DNA of 64,000 bases from Microvirga sp. Mcv34 (GCF_024519725.1 NZ_JALJRK010000001.1:1-64000), one strand, 5' to 3'. Shown: positions 8,973-18,142, counted from the stretch's first letter. Program-made: numbers and translations. Notes: generated from the sequence alone by a model not told the origin.

Positions 8973-9707
8973 ATGGATAAGGTATACAGCGATGCGCGGG
9001 CAGCGCTCGCCGGGGCGGTCAAGGATGGTATGACCATCATGGCCGGCGGCTTCGGCCTGTGCGGCATTCCGGAGACGCTGATCGAGGCGATCCGTGATTC
9101 GGGGGCGAAGGACCTGACCTTCATCTCCAACAATGCGGGCGTGGACGGCATTGGGCTGGGCCGCCTGCTGGAGACCCGCCAGATCCGCAAGATGATCTCT
9201 TCTTACGTGGGTGAGAACAAGCTCTTCGCCCAGCAATTCCTCTCCGGCGAGCTGGAGCTGGAATTCAATCCGCAGGGCACTTTGGCCGAGCGCATCCGCG
9301 CCGGCGGCGCGGGCATCCCGGCCTTCTACACCAAGACCGGCGTGGGCACCCTCATCGCCGAGGGCAAGGAGGTGCGCGAGTTCAACGGCGAGAAATACGT
9401 CATGGAGACGGGGCTGTTCGCCGACATCTCCATCGTGCATGCCTACAGGGGCGACACGGAAGGCAATCTCGTCTATCGGAAGACCGCGCGTAACTTCAAT
9501 CCGATGATGGCCACCGCCTCGCGCCTGACCATCGCCGAGGTCGAGCATCTGGTGCCGGCCGGCGAGATCGATCCGGATTGCATCCACACCCCGGGCATCT
9601 TCGTGAAGCGCATGGTGCACGTGCCGAACCCGGTCAAACACATCGAGCAACGCACGACCCGCAAGCGCGCCGAAGTCGCGCCGGCCGGAGCAGGGGAGGA
9701 AGTCTGA
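8973..9707 (+). CDS. scoA: 3-oxoacid CoA-transferase subunit A
   Basis: A 244-residue alpha subunit of a succinyl-CoA:3-ketoacid (SCOT-like) CoA-transferase, which moves CoA from succinyl-CoA to acetoacetate or a similar 3-oxoacid. '[18 protein letters not shown]' is the glycine-rich CoA-binding opening of family I transferases. '[16 protein letters not shown]' and '[20 protein letters not shown]' are also diagnostic. ATG 8973 is preferred to the TTG one codon earlier because GGAGAGG at 8961-8967 sits at good spacing. Its TGA shares a base with the next ATG. PcaI (3-oxoadipate) is a close relative, but no protocatechuate genes are nearby. Confidence 0.93.
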   Translation: MDKVYSDARAALAGAVKDGMTIMAGGFGLCGIPETLIEAIRDSGAKDLTFISNNAGVDGIGLGRLLETRQIRKMISSYVGENKLFAQQFLSGELELEFNPQGTLAERIRAGGAGIPAFYTKTGVGTLIAEGKEVREFNGEKYVMETGLFADISIVHAYRGDTEGNLVYRKTARNFNPMMATASRLTIAEVEHLVPAGEIDPDCIHTPGIFVKRMVHVPNPVKHIEQRTTRKRAEVAPAGAGEEV

Positions 9708-10387
9708 TGGCCTGGACCCGTGAACAGATGGCCGCCCGCGCGGCCAAGGAGCTGCGCGACGGCTTTTACGTGAACCTCGGCATCGGCATTCCCACGCTGG
9801 TGTCCAACTTCATCCCCAAGGGCATGCGCGTGCAGCTCCAGTCGGAGAACGGCATGCTCGGCATGGGCCCGTTCCCCTTCGAGGGCGAGGAAGACGCGGA
9901 TCTCATCAATGCCGGCAAGCAGACGATCACCGAGTTGCCGACGACGAGCTATTTCTCGTCGGCTGATTCTTTCGGCATGATCCGCGGAGGCCATATCGAC
10001 CTGTCGATCCTGGGCGCCATGCAGGTGGCCGAGAACGGCGATCTCGCCAACTGGATGATCCCGGGCAAGATGGTGAAGGGCATGGGCGGCGCCATGGACT
10101 TGGTGGCGGGCGTCAAGCGCGTCGTCGTGGTCATGGAGCACGTGGCGAAGGCCAAGGACGGTTCGGAGGATCCGAAGCTTCTGACGGCGTGCAACCTGCC
10201 GCTGACCGGAACCGGCGTGGTCGATCTGGTGATCACCGATCTCGGCGTCTTCTCCATCGACAAGAAGGGCGGCACCGGCATGACCCTGATCGAGCTCGCC
10301 GATGGCGTGACCGTGGATGAGATCAAAGCCAAGACCCAGGCCGAGTTCAAGGTCGACCTGAACGGCAAGCAGTCCAACGCCGCCTGA
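9707..10387 (+). CDS. scoB: 3-oxoacid CoA-transferase subunit B
   Basis: The 226-residue catalytic beta subunit. '[15 protein letters not shown]' is the family signature, and '[14 protein letters not shown]' holds the glutamate that forms the glutamyl-CoA thioester. '[20 protein letters not shown]' and '[14 protein letters not shown]' also match. The ATG at 9707 overlaps the subunit A stop by one base, so the two subunits are translationally coupled. A strong hairpin follows at 10414-10439. Confidence 0.94.
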   Translation: MAWTREQMAARAAKELRDGFYVNLGIGIPTLVSNFIPKGMRVQLQSENGMLGMGPFPFEGEEDADLINAGKQTITELPTTSYFSSADSFGMIRGGHIDLSILGAMQVAENGDLANWMIPGKMVKGMGGAMDLVAGVKRVVVVMEHVAKAKDGSEDPKLLTACNLPLTGTGVVDLVITDLGVFSIDKKGGTGMTLIELADGVTVDEIKAKTQAEFKVDLNGKQSNAA

Positions 10388-10413
10388 TCGTCGCGTTCGA
10401 CGAACCTTTCATG

Positions 10414-10443
10414 CGGGCCCCGGGCATCCCCGGGGCCCGTTTG
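10414..10443 (+). terminator. Intrinsic terminator after the CoA-transferase genes
   Basis: CGGGCCCCGGG at 10414-10424 pairs perfectly with 10429-10439 across a CATC loop and is followed by TTTG. The very stable 11-bp stem lies 26 bases after the scoB stop. The T-tract is short, so efficiency is uncertain. Confidence 0.7.
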
Positions 10444-10505
10444 CGTTCTCGAGGGAACCCGGGCGGATGCGGGCCCGTTGGCCCGGCAACGTCCTCTTGC
10501 ACGCT

Positions 10506-11102
10506 ATGGATATGACGCCCCTCGGACCCTCTACGCTCCACCTGTGCATCGACATGCAGCGCCTCTTCTCATCGGACGGTCCCTGGCCGACCCCGTGGAT
10601 GGAGCGTGTCCTGCCGACGGTGACACGGATCGCCGAGCAGGCTCCGGATCGGACGGTGTTCACCCGCTTCATTCCTCCGTACCGGCCCGAGGACATGCCC
10701 GGGACTTGGCGCGGGTATTACGAGCGATGGCGCGAGGTCACCCGCGAACATCTCGATCCACGAATGCTGGATCTGATGCCGTCGCTGCAACGGCTCTCAC
10801 CGCCTGCCGTCGTCCTCGACAAGCCGGTCTATTCCGCTTTCGCCGGGCACAAGCTGCGCGATCTCGTGAGCGAGCGCGGCATCGATACCCTGCTGATCAC
10901 GGGCTCCGAAACCGACATGTGTGTTCTCGCCACCGTACTCGGCGCGGTCGATCTGGGGCTGCGGGTCGTGATCGTCACCGATGGCGTGTGCAGTTCGTCG
11001 GACGAGGGACACGATTCACTGCTGACGCTCTACACGCAACGATTCAGCTATCAGGTCGAGACGGTCAGCAGCGAGATCGTGCTCGATCAGTGGCCGCTGT
11101 GA
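10506..11102 (+). CDS. Isochorismatase-family cysteine hydrolase
   Basis: A 198-residue hydrolase of the isochorismatase/nicotinamidase fold. The presumed triad is visible: Asp in 'HLCIDMQRLF', Lys in 'VLDKPVYSAF' and Cys in 'SETDMCVLAT'. The following 'DLGLRVVIVTDGVCSSSDEG' is the usual strand-loop after the nucleophile. Starts at 10506 and 10512 are both possible and neither has a clear Shine-Dalgarno site; the frame is open upstream to 10467. It stands alone, so the amide substrate is unknown. Confidence 0.85.
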   Translation: MDMTPLGPSTLHLCIDMQRLFSSDGPWPTPWMERVLPTVTRIAEQAPDRTVFTRFIPPYRPEDMPGTWRGYYERWREVTREHLDPRMLDLMPSLQRLSPPAVVLDKPVYSAFAGHKLRDLVSERGIDTLLITGSETDMCVLATVLGAVDLGLRVVIVTDGVCSSSDEGHDSLLTLYTQRFSYQVETVSSEIVLDQWPL

Positions 11103-11124
11103 CCGGCGATCCGGAACGGGCAAC

Positions 11125-12285
11125 TCATCGCCTGTATTCGAGTTGCATGGCGACGAGATCGGCCGTCGGATTTCCGTAGCGGGCGGCGATCCCCTGGAGC
11201 GCCTGATCCAAGGCATGGGCAGGCCGCTGGATTCCGACAGCCGGCAGGAGATGTTCCGCTGACCAGCTCGTGGCCACCTTGTCGGGAATGATGCGGATGC
11301 GGCTGCGGGTCTCGAGCGGGGCTTCCGTACGGGCGAAGGTCACGGCGCGTGACCGGAAGGTCCTCGACCAGGCATCCGCCACGAGAGCCAGCGACACCTC
11401 GTCGGCGCCAGAGCGCAGGTCGATGCCGAGCTCCTCGCGTTTCCAGAAACCCAGAGTATTGCCGATGATCGTCAGGACGAAGGGTTGCGAGAACGAGAAA
11501 GCGTCGCTCCGGTGGCTCGCATCCCAGCCAGGGAGGCCAAGATCGCGGGCGACCGCCTCGGACTTGCCCCGGCCCGCGATGGCCTCAATCAGAGTGAGCG
11601 CCATGGGCATGGAGGCGGTGATCCCGGTCGTCGTCGCGACGCCCTGGTCGACGACCATCCGTCGGTCCGCGACATAGCGGATGGCAGGATGCCTTTTGCT
11701 CAGTTCGTCGCGATAGTACCAATGCGTCGTGGCCTTCTTACCGTCGAGCAGACCGGCTTCGCCCACGATCTTCGCTCCAGCGCAGATGCCGAGGATGATA
11801 GCCCCTCTGTCGGCTTGTTTCCTGAGCCATTGCAGGACGGCCGGGTCATCGTCGCGGCTCATGGCGGGAACGATGACGTAATCGGCGCCGTCCGGGTGCC
11901 GGGCCTCGAAATCCGCCACCGTCATATCCGGCACGACCTTGAAGGCAGGGTAGAGCGTCACCGGTCCGGGCTCCGTCGCCAGCGCCACAACGTCGGCCAC
12001 GTCTGCGCGTCTGAGGATCCCATAGGGCATGAGGTAGTCGGTGGTCTCGGTGGCGTCGTTCAGACCCAGGATCGCGACGAGCGGGCGCCGGCGCTTCGGC
12101 GGCTTCAGGGCGGCCAGCATGGCGTCGGCCTCTTCCTTCGCGATCGGCACCGCGGCGCCGACATTCGGCGCAGGAGGCAGGGTGAGGATCCAAGTCGCGC
12201 CGATCGTTGCGAGAAGCGCGACGACGCCCAAACTGCTCCTCCAGAATAGCCGCTTCCTCATGTACGCGTACTCCGATGGACGCAT
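11125..12285 (-). CDS. Membrane-anchored DJ-1/PfpI-family protein
   Basis: A 386-residue protein with an N-terminal helix (after 'MRKRLFWRSSLGVVALLATI'). A class-I glutamine-amidotransferase-like DJ-1/PfpI domain follows at about residues 65-235. The nucleophile-elbow motif 'GAIILGICAGAKIVGEAGLL' carries the conserved cysteine, and 'GVATTTGITASMPMALTLIE' matches the end of the domain as found in GlxA-type regulators. About 150 further residues have no recognised domain, and there is no AraC-type HTH. ATG 12285 is chosen for GGGAGGG seven bases upstream. Function unknown; a periplasmic amidase or stress chaperone is possible. Confidence 0.8.
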   Translation of the reverse strand: MRPSEYAYMRKRLFWRSSLGVVALLATIGATWILTLPPAPNVGAAVPIAKEEADAMLAALKPPKRRRPLVAILGLNDATETTDYLMPYGILRRADVADVVALATEPGPVTLYPAFKVVPDMTVADFEARHPDGADYVIVPAMSRDDDPAVLQWLRKQADRGAIILGICAGAKIVGEAGLLDGKKATTHWYYRDELSKRHPAIRYVADRRMVVDQGVATTTGITASMPMALTLIEAIAGRGKSEAVARDLGLPGWDASHRSDAFSFSQPFVLTIIGNTLGFWKREELGIDLRSGADEVSLALVADAWSRTFRSRAVTFARTEAPLETRSRIRIIPDKVATSWSAEHLLPAVGIQRPAHALDQALQGIAARYGNPTADLVAMQLEYRR

Positions 12286-12532
12286 CGTGAGGCCCTCCCG
12301 GGCTCCCACGCGGCCCTCCGGATCCGCGCCTGACGATGCGCTCGACAGGGACCGGGGCATCGGATAGGATTCCGAAGGTGCAAGTCGACGTTCGGATCCA
12401 ATGCTCTGGTCTGCCGCACGGCATCCTATGTCGCGTCCCCGACGCGGTCCACCTTATCGAAAGGCGATAGCTCCTTAGAGACATGCTCATCGAGCTCTCA
12501 GCCTATCCTGAGGGCTCAGCCCAGCGCCCGCC

Positions 12533-14257
12533 TCACGCGGGCGAACCCGATTCGAAACTGCCGGCGCTCTCGGCCACGCGCGGCCGCGCTTCGGCACTGC
12601 GCACCAGCTGAATGACCGGGAGGAGGCCGACGAGGACGATGACGAGAGCCGCCAGGGACCCATCCTCGAAGCGGCCGCGCGAGGCATAGGTGTAGACGAG
12701 CGTCGAAAGCGTTTCCGTATTGAGGGGGCGAAGCAGCAGGGTTGCCGGCAGTTCCTTGATGCAATCGACGAAGATCAGCAGGGCGGCGCTCGCCAGGGCC
12801 GGGCGCATGAGCGGGATCTGGATCGCCCAGACCATTTCCCGCCGCGAGGCGCCCAATGTCCGCGCTGCGTCCTCAAGGCTCGGGGACACCCGGTCCAGAC
12901 CGGCTGAGAGCGACCCGGTTGCGATGGACAGGAACCGGATCACATAGGCGATCACGATGCCTCCGGCTGCGCCCATGAGGAGGAGGCCGATGCGCTCCCC
13001 GGTGAGGCTACGCCAGACGGTGCCGATCAGGTTGTCGATCCCGACGAGGGGCGTCATCAGGCCGAGCGCCAGGACCGTGCCGGGCAGGGCGTATCCCAGG
13101 CCCGCGATGAACAGCGAGCCTTTGGTCAGGGAATTCTTGGACAGGCGTGCGGCCGAGACGAGCACTACGGCGAGGACCAGCACTGTTGAGGTCGCCACGA
13201 CCGAGAGACCGATGGTGGTCATGAAGTGGGCGAGGAATTCCGCGTCGAACTGATCGAAGAGGCTGCCGCGCAGGGTTTCGCGCAGCAGAAAGGTCGTCGG
13301 AATGATGAAGCCCAGGAGGACCGGAACGGCGCAGAGCAACGTCGCGATCCAGCCTCGGATGCCGAAAAGCGGAACGGGATGCACGGTGCGATGGCGCTTG
13401 GGCGAGGCGGCGTAGCGGCGGTCGCGGCGGCCGTAGCGTTCGATCAGGATCAGGCCGATCACGAAGGCCAGCATCACGCAGGCGATCTGCGCCGCGCCTG
13501 GCAGGCTGCCGCGGTTAAGCCAGGTGTTGTAGACCGAGACGGTGAGCGTGCGCACACCGAGATATTCGCTTGCGCCGATGTCGTTCAGCGCCTCGAGGAG
13601 AGCGAGGGAGACGCCTACCGCGAGGGCTGGGCGGGCAAGGGGCAGGGCGATGATGCGGAAGAGCTTGATGCGGCTGGCCCCGAGGGTGCGCGCCACTTCC
13701 AGCATGCTGGCGCTCTGCGTTAGAAACATCGCCCGCGCCGCGATGTAGATGTAGGGATAGAGCACCGCGGACATCACCAGGATACAGCCGGGCAGCGACC
13801 GGATTTCAGGAAACCAGTAATCGCCGCGCGACTTCCAGCCCATGAGGCCGCGAAGGACCATCTGGACGAGGCCGGCGGAGTCGAAGACTTCGACGTAGAT
13901 ATAGGCGGTGATGTAGGTCGGTACGGCGAGCGGCAGCGGCAACAGCCACACCAGGATGCTGCGGCCAGGGAAGCGGTGCGCCGTGACGAGCCAAGCCGCC
14001 GTGATGCCCATGGAGCCTGCCACGACGCCGATCCCCGCGAGCAGCGCCAGGGTGTCGAACGTGCTCGCCGGCAGGACGTTCGCGATGAGATGCGGCCAGA
14101 TCTCCGTGTCGCCTTCGGCGGCGATCTCGATCAGCGCGGCCAGCGGCAGGAGGACGACGAGCGCGATGGCCGCCACGGCGGCCGAAAGCCACCAGGGAAG
14201 GCGCTTCGCCTTTCGCCGGGACGAAAATCGGAATGCAGTCTGGGTTTCTGCGATCAC
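12533..14257 (-). CDS. fbpB: Ferric-iron ABC transporter permease (fused two-domain, FbpB type)
   Basis: A 574-residue permease of about twelve helices, made of two BPD_transp_1 units in tandem as in FbpB/SfuB. Two EAA loops are visible: 'EVARTLGASRIKLFRIIALP' in the first half and 'EDAARTLGASRREMVWAIQI' in the second. It lies 81 bases after the binding-protein gene on the same strand. No ATPase gene follows, so the importer must borrow one from elsewhere. Thiamine or phosphonate permeases share this layout, but the neighbouring FbpA-like protein favours iron. Confidence 0.9.
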   Translation of the reverse strand: MIAETQTAFRFSSRRKAKRLPWWLSAAVAAIALVVLLPLAALIEIAAEGDTEIWPHLIANVLPASTFDTLALLAGIGVVAGSMGITAAWLVTAHRFPGRSILVWLLPLPLAVPTYITAYIYVEVFDSAGLVQMVLRGLMGWKSRGDYWFPEIRSLPGCILVMSAVLYPYIYIAARAMFLTQSASMLEVARTLGASRIKLFRIIALPLARPALAVGVSLALLEALNDIGASEYLGVRTLTVSVYNTWLNRGSLPGAAQIACVMLAFVIGLILIERYGRRDRRYAASPKRHRTVHPVPLFGIRGWIATLLCAVPVLLGFIIPTTFLLRETLRGSLFDQFDAEFLAHFMTTIGLSVVATSTVLVLAVVLVSAARLSKNSLTKGSLFIAGLGYALPGTVLALGLMTPLVGIDNLIGTVWRSLTGERIGLLLMGAAGGIVIAYVIRFLSIATGSLSAGLDRVSPSLEDAARTLGASRREMVWAIQIPLMRPALASAALLIFVDCIKELPATLLLRPLNTETLSTLVYTYASRGRFEDGSLAALVIVLVGLLPVIQLVRSAEARPRVAESAGSFESGSPA

Positions 14258-14338
14258 GGTCGAATGGGAATGGCGCCGCCGTTACCGGCAGCGCCTCTTG
14301 GGAGCGGAAGAGGGCGGCTGGACACGCTGCCCCGGGTG

Positions 14339-15379
14339 TTATTGGTCGAAGCCGACCTTGTCGACCAGCTCGCTGGCCTTCTTGCGCAGCTTCGCGATCT
14401 CCGCGATCGGAATGTTGTCGGCCTTGAGCTCGCCGAAGGACGCGATGGTCGGGTGGATCTTGATGCCAGACTTGATCGGGTATTCCGAATTGGCTTCGGC
14501 ATGGATCTGCTGGGACGCGTCGGAGACCATGTATTCCATGAACTTCACCGCGTTCGCCTTGTTAGGTGCGTTCTTCGTCAGAGCCAGACCCGAGACGTTC
14601 ACATGGGTGCCGCCGCCCTCGAAGGTGGGGAGGATGACGTTGATCGCCTCGCCCCACTTCTTCTGCTCGGGATCGGTGCCGTTGAGCATAAGCGAGACGT
14701 AATAGGTGTTGCCGACGGCGATGTCGCAGACACCCGCGAGGATGTCCTTGGCCTGCTCGCGGTCGCCGCCTGAAGGCTTCTTGGCGAGGTTCGCCTTCAC
14801 ACCCTTGAGCCATTCCTCGGCCTTGGCCTCGCCCTTGTGGGCGATCATGGCGGCGATCAGGCTGATGTTGTAGAGGTGCTGGCCCGAGCGGATGCAGACC
14901 TTGCCCTTCCACTTGGGATCGGCAAGCTCCTCGTAGGTGATCTTGTCCTGCTTCACGCGCTCCTTGGAGGCGTAGACAACGCGGCCGCGCAAGGCAATGC
15001 CGAACCAATGGCCCTCCGGATCGCGGTAGGCCGCGGGAATGACCTTCTCGAGCGCCTCGGACTTCACCGGCTGCGTCACGCCGTAATCCTTCGCGGCCGC
15101 GAGACGGCCGATATCGACCGTGATGATCAGGTCGGCGGGGCTATTCTGGCCCTCGGCACGGATACGCTCTTCGAGACCGTTGGCGATGAAGATCGTGTTG
15201 ACCCGGATGCCGGTCTCCTTGGTGAACTCGTCAAGGACGGGCTTGATGAGGCCGGGCTCGCGGGTGGTGTAGATGTTCAGCACTTCCTCGGCGGAGGCCG
15301 AGAGGCTCGATCCTGCCAGCATACCGAGAGCCGCAGCACCGAAGAGCAGCCCGCGCGCGAACGAAACCTTCACCTTCAT
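14339..15379 (-). CDS. fbpA: Ferric-iron ABC transporter substrate-binding protein (FbpA/FutA type)
   Basis: A 346-residue periplasmic protein with a clear signal peptide ending at about 'LSASAEE'. 'EEVLNIYTTREPGLIKPVLD' is the usual first strand. 'VCDIAVGNTYYVSLML' carries the adjacent tyrosines that coordinate Fe3+ in FbpA proteins, and 'GLALTKNAPNKANAVKFMEY' is also conserved. The start at 15379 is preferred to one five codons upstream because GGAGGAATTC sits directly before it. Two AT-rich repeats upstream (15488-15534) look like an iron-responsive operator, so induction under iron starvation is likely. Confidence 0.93.
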   Translation of the reverse strand: MKVKVSFARGLLFGAAALGMLAGSSLSASAEEVLNIYTTREPGLIKPVLDEFTKETGIRVNTIFIANGLEERIRAEGQNSPADLIITVDIGRLAAAKDYGVTQPVKSEALEKVIPAAYRDPEGHWFGIALRGRVVYASKERVKQDKITYEELADPKWKGKVCIRSGQHLYNISLIAAMIAHKGEAKAEEWLKGVKANLAKKPSGGDREQAKDILAGVCDIAVGNTYYVSLMLNGTDPEQKKWGEAINVILPTFEGGGTHVNVSGLALTKNAPNKANAVKFMEYMVSDASQQIHAEANSEYPIKSGIKIHPTIASFGELKADNIPIAEIAKLRKKASELVDKVGFDQ

Positions 15380-15487
15380 GAATTCCTCCAGCAACCATGC
15401 CAGGGCCGGCGCTCAGCCAGCCGTGTTGACGCTGCAAGAACCATGATAGAGCGGGTGGGTCAACTGAAAATCGAGTGATTTCAATAA

Positions 15488-15534
15488 CTTATAAGGATTC
15501 TAAACTGCCGCTTCCTTATAGGAATTCTAAGCTG
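15488..15534 (-). promoter_or_regulatory. Tandem AT-rich repeats, possible Irr/iron-responsive boxes
   Basis: Two 20-bp near-identical direct repeats lie 27 bases apart: CTTATAAGGATTCTAAACTG at 15488-15507 and CTTATAGGAATTCTAAGCTG at 15515-15534. Read on the minus strand they contain TTTAGAATCCTTATAA and CTTAGAATTCCTATAA. Both are close to the imperfect TTAGAA...TTCTAA dyads of rhizobial Irr (ICE) boxes. They sit about 110-155 bases upstream of the fbpA start and overlap the end of the preceding gene. The regulator identity is inferred. Confidence 0.5.
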
Positions 15535-16189
15535 ACGCAGCTTTCTGAACCGGCGCGACATCCGGCAGCTCGGCCCTGAGACGCGCGATCTCCTCTTCCA
15601 TCTTCTCCATGTTCGAGAACAGGCGCTCGCTGGCAAGGCGCAGGAAATAGAAGCCGAATTCGGGGTTCTGGAAATAGAGCTGGCGCACCTCGTCATAGGA
15701 GATGCTGAGCACCTCGCCCGCCTCCACGCATTCGAGGGTCTGAGAGCGGGTGTTTCGCGGCGACATGAAGCCCATTTCGCCGACAACCTGCCCCTGAAGA
15801 AGCTCGATGCCGATTTCCTTCAGGCGGTAGCGCCCGGAGATCGTGAAGTACATGCAGTTGGCGGTGTCGCCCTTGGCAAAGAGCACCTCGCCGGCCGTGG
15901 TTTTGCGGCGGGTCATGAAGGGCTTGAGCCACTCCATGGACAGGTCGCTCTTGGAGGCGTGCTTCACGCGCTTGATCAGGCCCAGCATCTGATACAGCCG
16001 GATACTGTTCAGCGGCAGCAGGATCAGGTTGACGACGATGCTCGGGTAGTTCCCGGTGAAGGACGAGAAGATCAGGGAGCAGATATTGGCGCCGATCCCG
16101 ATGCAGCGCAGCGGAATGATGGTCTTCATCGCGCTGCCGGTGACGGCAAGGACTGCGCCGAACCAGCCGATCGCCTCGAACCAAGTCAT
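15527..16189 (-). CDS. Membrane protein with cyclic-nucleotide-binding domain
   Basis: A 220-residue protein. The first 70 residues form about three membrane helices (from 'WFEAIGWFGAVLAVTGSAMK' to 'NLILLPLNSIRLYQMLGL'), similar to the YgjV/Popeye-type membrane region. A cyclic-nucleotide-binding beta-roll follows at about residues 85-190 ('GEVLFAKGDTANCMYFTISG', 'VVGEMGFMSPRNTRSQTLEC'). A short helix precedes the end ('MEKMEEEIARLRAEL'). The phosphate-binding cassette reads 'GEMGFMSPRNTRSQT', with R-S-Q-T where cAMP binders usually have R-x-A-(T/S), so ligand binding is not assured. No HTH is present, so it is not a Crp-type regulator. Confidence 0.82.
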   Translation of the reverse strand: MTWFEAIGWFGAVLAVTGSAMKTIIPLRCIGIGANICSLIFSSFTGNYPSIVVNLILLPLNSIRLYQMLGLIKRVKHASKSDLSMEWLKPFMTRRKTTAGEVLFAKGDTANCMYFTISGRYRLKEIGIELLQGQVVGEMGFMSPRNTRSQTLECVEAGEVLSISYDEVRQLYFQNPEFGFYFLRLASERLFSNMEKMEEEIARLRAELPDVAPVQKAASA

Positions 16190-16352
16190 GACCCCACATC
16201 CCCCGCCTTATGATTCAACGGAACGGCATATACCATCAGGATCGGAAACGGCGCCAGCCGGGATCGGCGCAGGATCGAAGGCTCTTAAGGAGAGTATAGC
16301 TCTTCATCGGAAGCACCGGTCGGCACGATCCGGCCAGCGCTCTCCCGAGGGA

Positions 16353-16580
16353 TCAGGGGCGGGGAGACGAGGCCTGGCCCGGCACGCTCAGGCCCCGGCG
16401 CTGCGTGGTCGAACTGGTCCGCGGGGCGGCAGCAGAGGCGCGGGGGCTGTTCACGGAAACGGACGGCGGGGGAGGAACGGGATCGCGCGGCAGGACACCA
16501 ACGGGACCCGTGGAGGCGACGCAGCCGCCCAAGGCGATACCGGCAAGGAGGAGGGTGGATAGGGATACGATGTGACGCAT
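16353..16580 (-). CDS. Small proline/serine-rich lipoprotein
   Basis: A 75-residue protein with a textbook lipoprotein signal: 'MRHIVSLSTLLLAGIALGGC' with lipobox LGGC and Cys20 as the lipidation site. The mature part is a low-complexity Pro/Ser/Arg tail ('PRDPVPPPPSVSVNSPRAS'). Such proteins are common envelope lipoproteins in this order. No domain is recognised. Confidence 0.65.
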   Translation of the reverse strand: MRHIVSLSTLLLAGIALGGCVASTGPVGVLPRDPVPPPPSVSVNSPRASAAAPRTSSTTQRRGLSVPGQASSPRP

Positions 16581-16791
16581 GGCATTACTCCACTGGGTTT
16601 GCTGGAGAAGCTAGACCATACGTAAGGGATGTCGAGTCTCGCCGCGATCTTCGGTCTCTGGCCAATCCCTTGCCGGCCGTGCCATGAAGGCGATCACCTG
16701 CCGAATAATCGGGTTAGGAAAGTTTCGCACGAAGGGCTCCTCCGGCAGGCTGCAATGCCTAAGTAACAGAAGAGAAACGAGAGAGGATTTC

Positions 16792-17547
16792 ATGGAGGAT
16801 CGCTTCCTCGTGAAGGCAGTGGGCGCCGCCATCGCCCTCGTCCTGTGTGCCGGGCCCTCCTTGGCCAAGTGTCAGGACGGTCCGGGGCCGGGGGTGGATT
16901 GGTCCGGGTGCTCGAAGGCCCGGTTGATGCTCACCAACGAAGACCTGGCGGGCACCAATTTCCAGCGCTCCCTGCTGACTCTAAGCGATTTCGCCTCTTC
17001 CAAGATGACCGGGGCCAATCTGAGCGAGACGGAAGTCAGCCGCACCCGCTTCGAGGGGGCGGACCTGTCCAAGGCGAACTTCACCAAGGCACTGGGCTGG
17101 CGGGCCAATTTCGGCCAAGCCAACCTCAGCGGCGCCGATTTCAGTGCCGCCGACATGAACCGCTCGAACTTCGCCCAGGTCAAAGCTCCGGGGGCGAATT
17201 TCAGCAAGTCCGAACTGAACCGGTCCGACTTCAGCGGCGCCGACCTGTCGGGCGCTAATATCTCGAAGGCCGAACTCGCGCGCGTGCTCTTCCAGAGCGC
17301 GAAGATCGCCGGCGTCGACTTCAGCTATTCGAACCTCTCGCGGTCCCGTCTGGATGGCTTGGACCTGCAGGGTGTGAATTTTACGGGCTCCTACCTCTAT
17401 CTGACGCAGATCGGCGGCGCGGATCTGAGCAGAGCCACAGGTCTCACGCAGGCGCAGATCGAGATCGCCTGCGGCACGGCGCAGACGAAGCTTCCCTCCG
17501 GCCTCAATGCGCCGAAAACATGGCCCTGCAAGGAAGAGGAGGAATGA
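16792..17547 (+). CDS. Secreted pentapeptide-repeat protein
   Basis: A 251-residue protein with a signal peptide ('AIALVLCAGPSLAKC') and then about 20 pentapeptide units of the A(D/N)LXX type, such as 'GADLSKANFTKALGWRANF' and 'GADLSGANISKAELARVLF'. These build a right-handed quadrilateral beta-helix. A Cys-containing non-repeat tail ends the protein ('EIACGTAQTKLPSGLNAPKT'). ATG 16792 is used because AGAGGA lies just upstream and the signal peptide starts there. The role of periplasmic repeat proteins of this kind is unknown. Confidence 0.85.
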   Translation: MEDRFLVKAVGAAIALVLCAGPSLAKCQDGPGPGVDWSGCSKARLMLTNEDLAGTNFQRSLLTLSDFASSKMTGANLSETEVSRTRFEGADLSKANFTKALGWRANFGQANLSGADFSAADMNRSNFAQVKAPGANFSKSELNRSDFSGADLSGANISKAELARVLFQSAKIAGVDFSYSNLSRSRLDGLDLQGVNFTGSYLYLTQIGGADLSRATGLTQAQIEIACGTAQTKLPSGLNAPKTWPCKEEEE

Positions 17548-18142
17548 GGCACCAACCTTCTCCGTGAAGCTAAGCCGCAGCGTGGCTATTGAACCTGGAG
17601 GAGCGTAGAGCCAGGACATTTCTAGTGCCTGCCTCCTTGAACGAGTACGCTCGCTTTAACCGCTCTCAACGCATTCGAGGAGGGCCCCCTGCGGGAGCGA
17701 GTAAGGAATAAAATCATGATTTTCTAGCGCTAGCACCAATCAGGAGCATCGATTGCAGTCGAGTTGAGCCCTGGCCAGCACGGCAATGCGCATCGGCGCT
17801 CAGCTCGCCGACTGCCTGCTAGCGCCCTCATCTTTAAGACCGCACGCTCTATCGCAGCCGCAATTGACTTGAGTGCGCTATCTGCCGCCTTGAGGACTTC
17901 CATAGAATTGCTACCTGCTATGACAGGCTGGTCCAGAACGATCTCGCCGCCACTCATATCGCAGTTCTCATCGCTTTCTGGTTAGGAGCCCCGGACCTGG
18001 TCTCCCATGCGCGATGGACGGTTTCTACCGCCACGCTGAAACCCATCTCTGGATTGGCGGTTCCTCTCTTTCACGTGACTTCGCCCGAATGCTCCAGAAC
18101 CTGGCGTCGGGCGGATGGGACAAGTTCCCGAGGAGAGTGCCG
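17548..18142. other. Non-coding stretch without a recognisable gene
   Basis: About 600 bases between the pentapeptide gene and the NepR-like gene. Short frames exist on both strands (for example 17730-17957 minus, 75 codons) but have no ribosome site, domain or family resemblance. GC content is somewhat lower than in the neighbours around 17700-17730. It may be a decayed insertion or a regulatory region. Confidence 0.4.

Noticed and set aside
17730-17957. 75-codon minus-strand frame in the 17.5-18.1 kb gap
   Set aside because: No ribosome site and no recognisable family. A helical segment is present, but a plus-strand frame of equal length overlaps it, so neither is supported.
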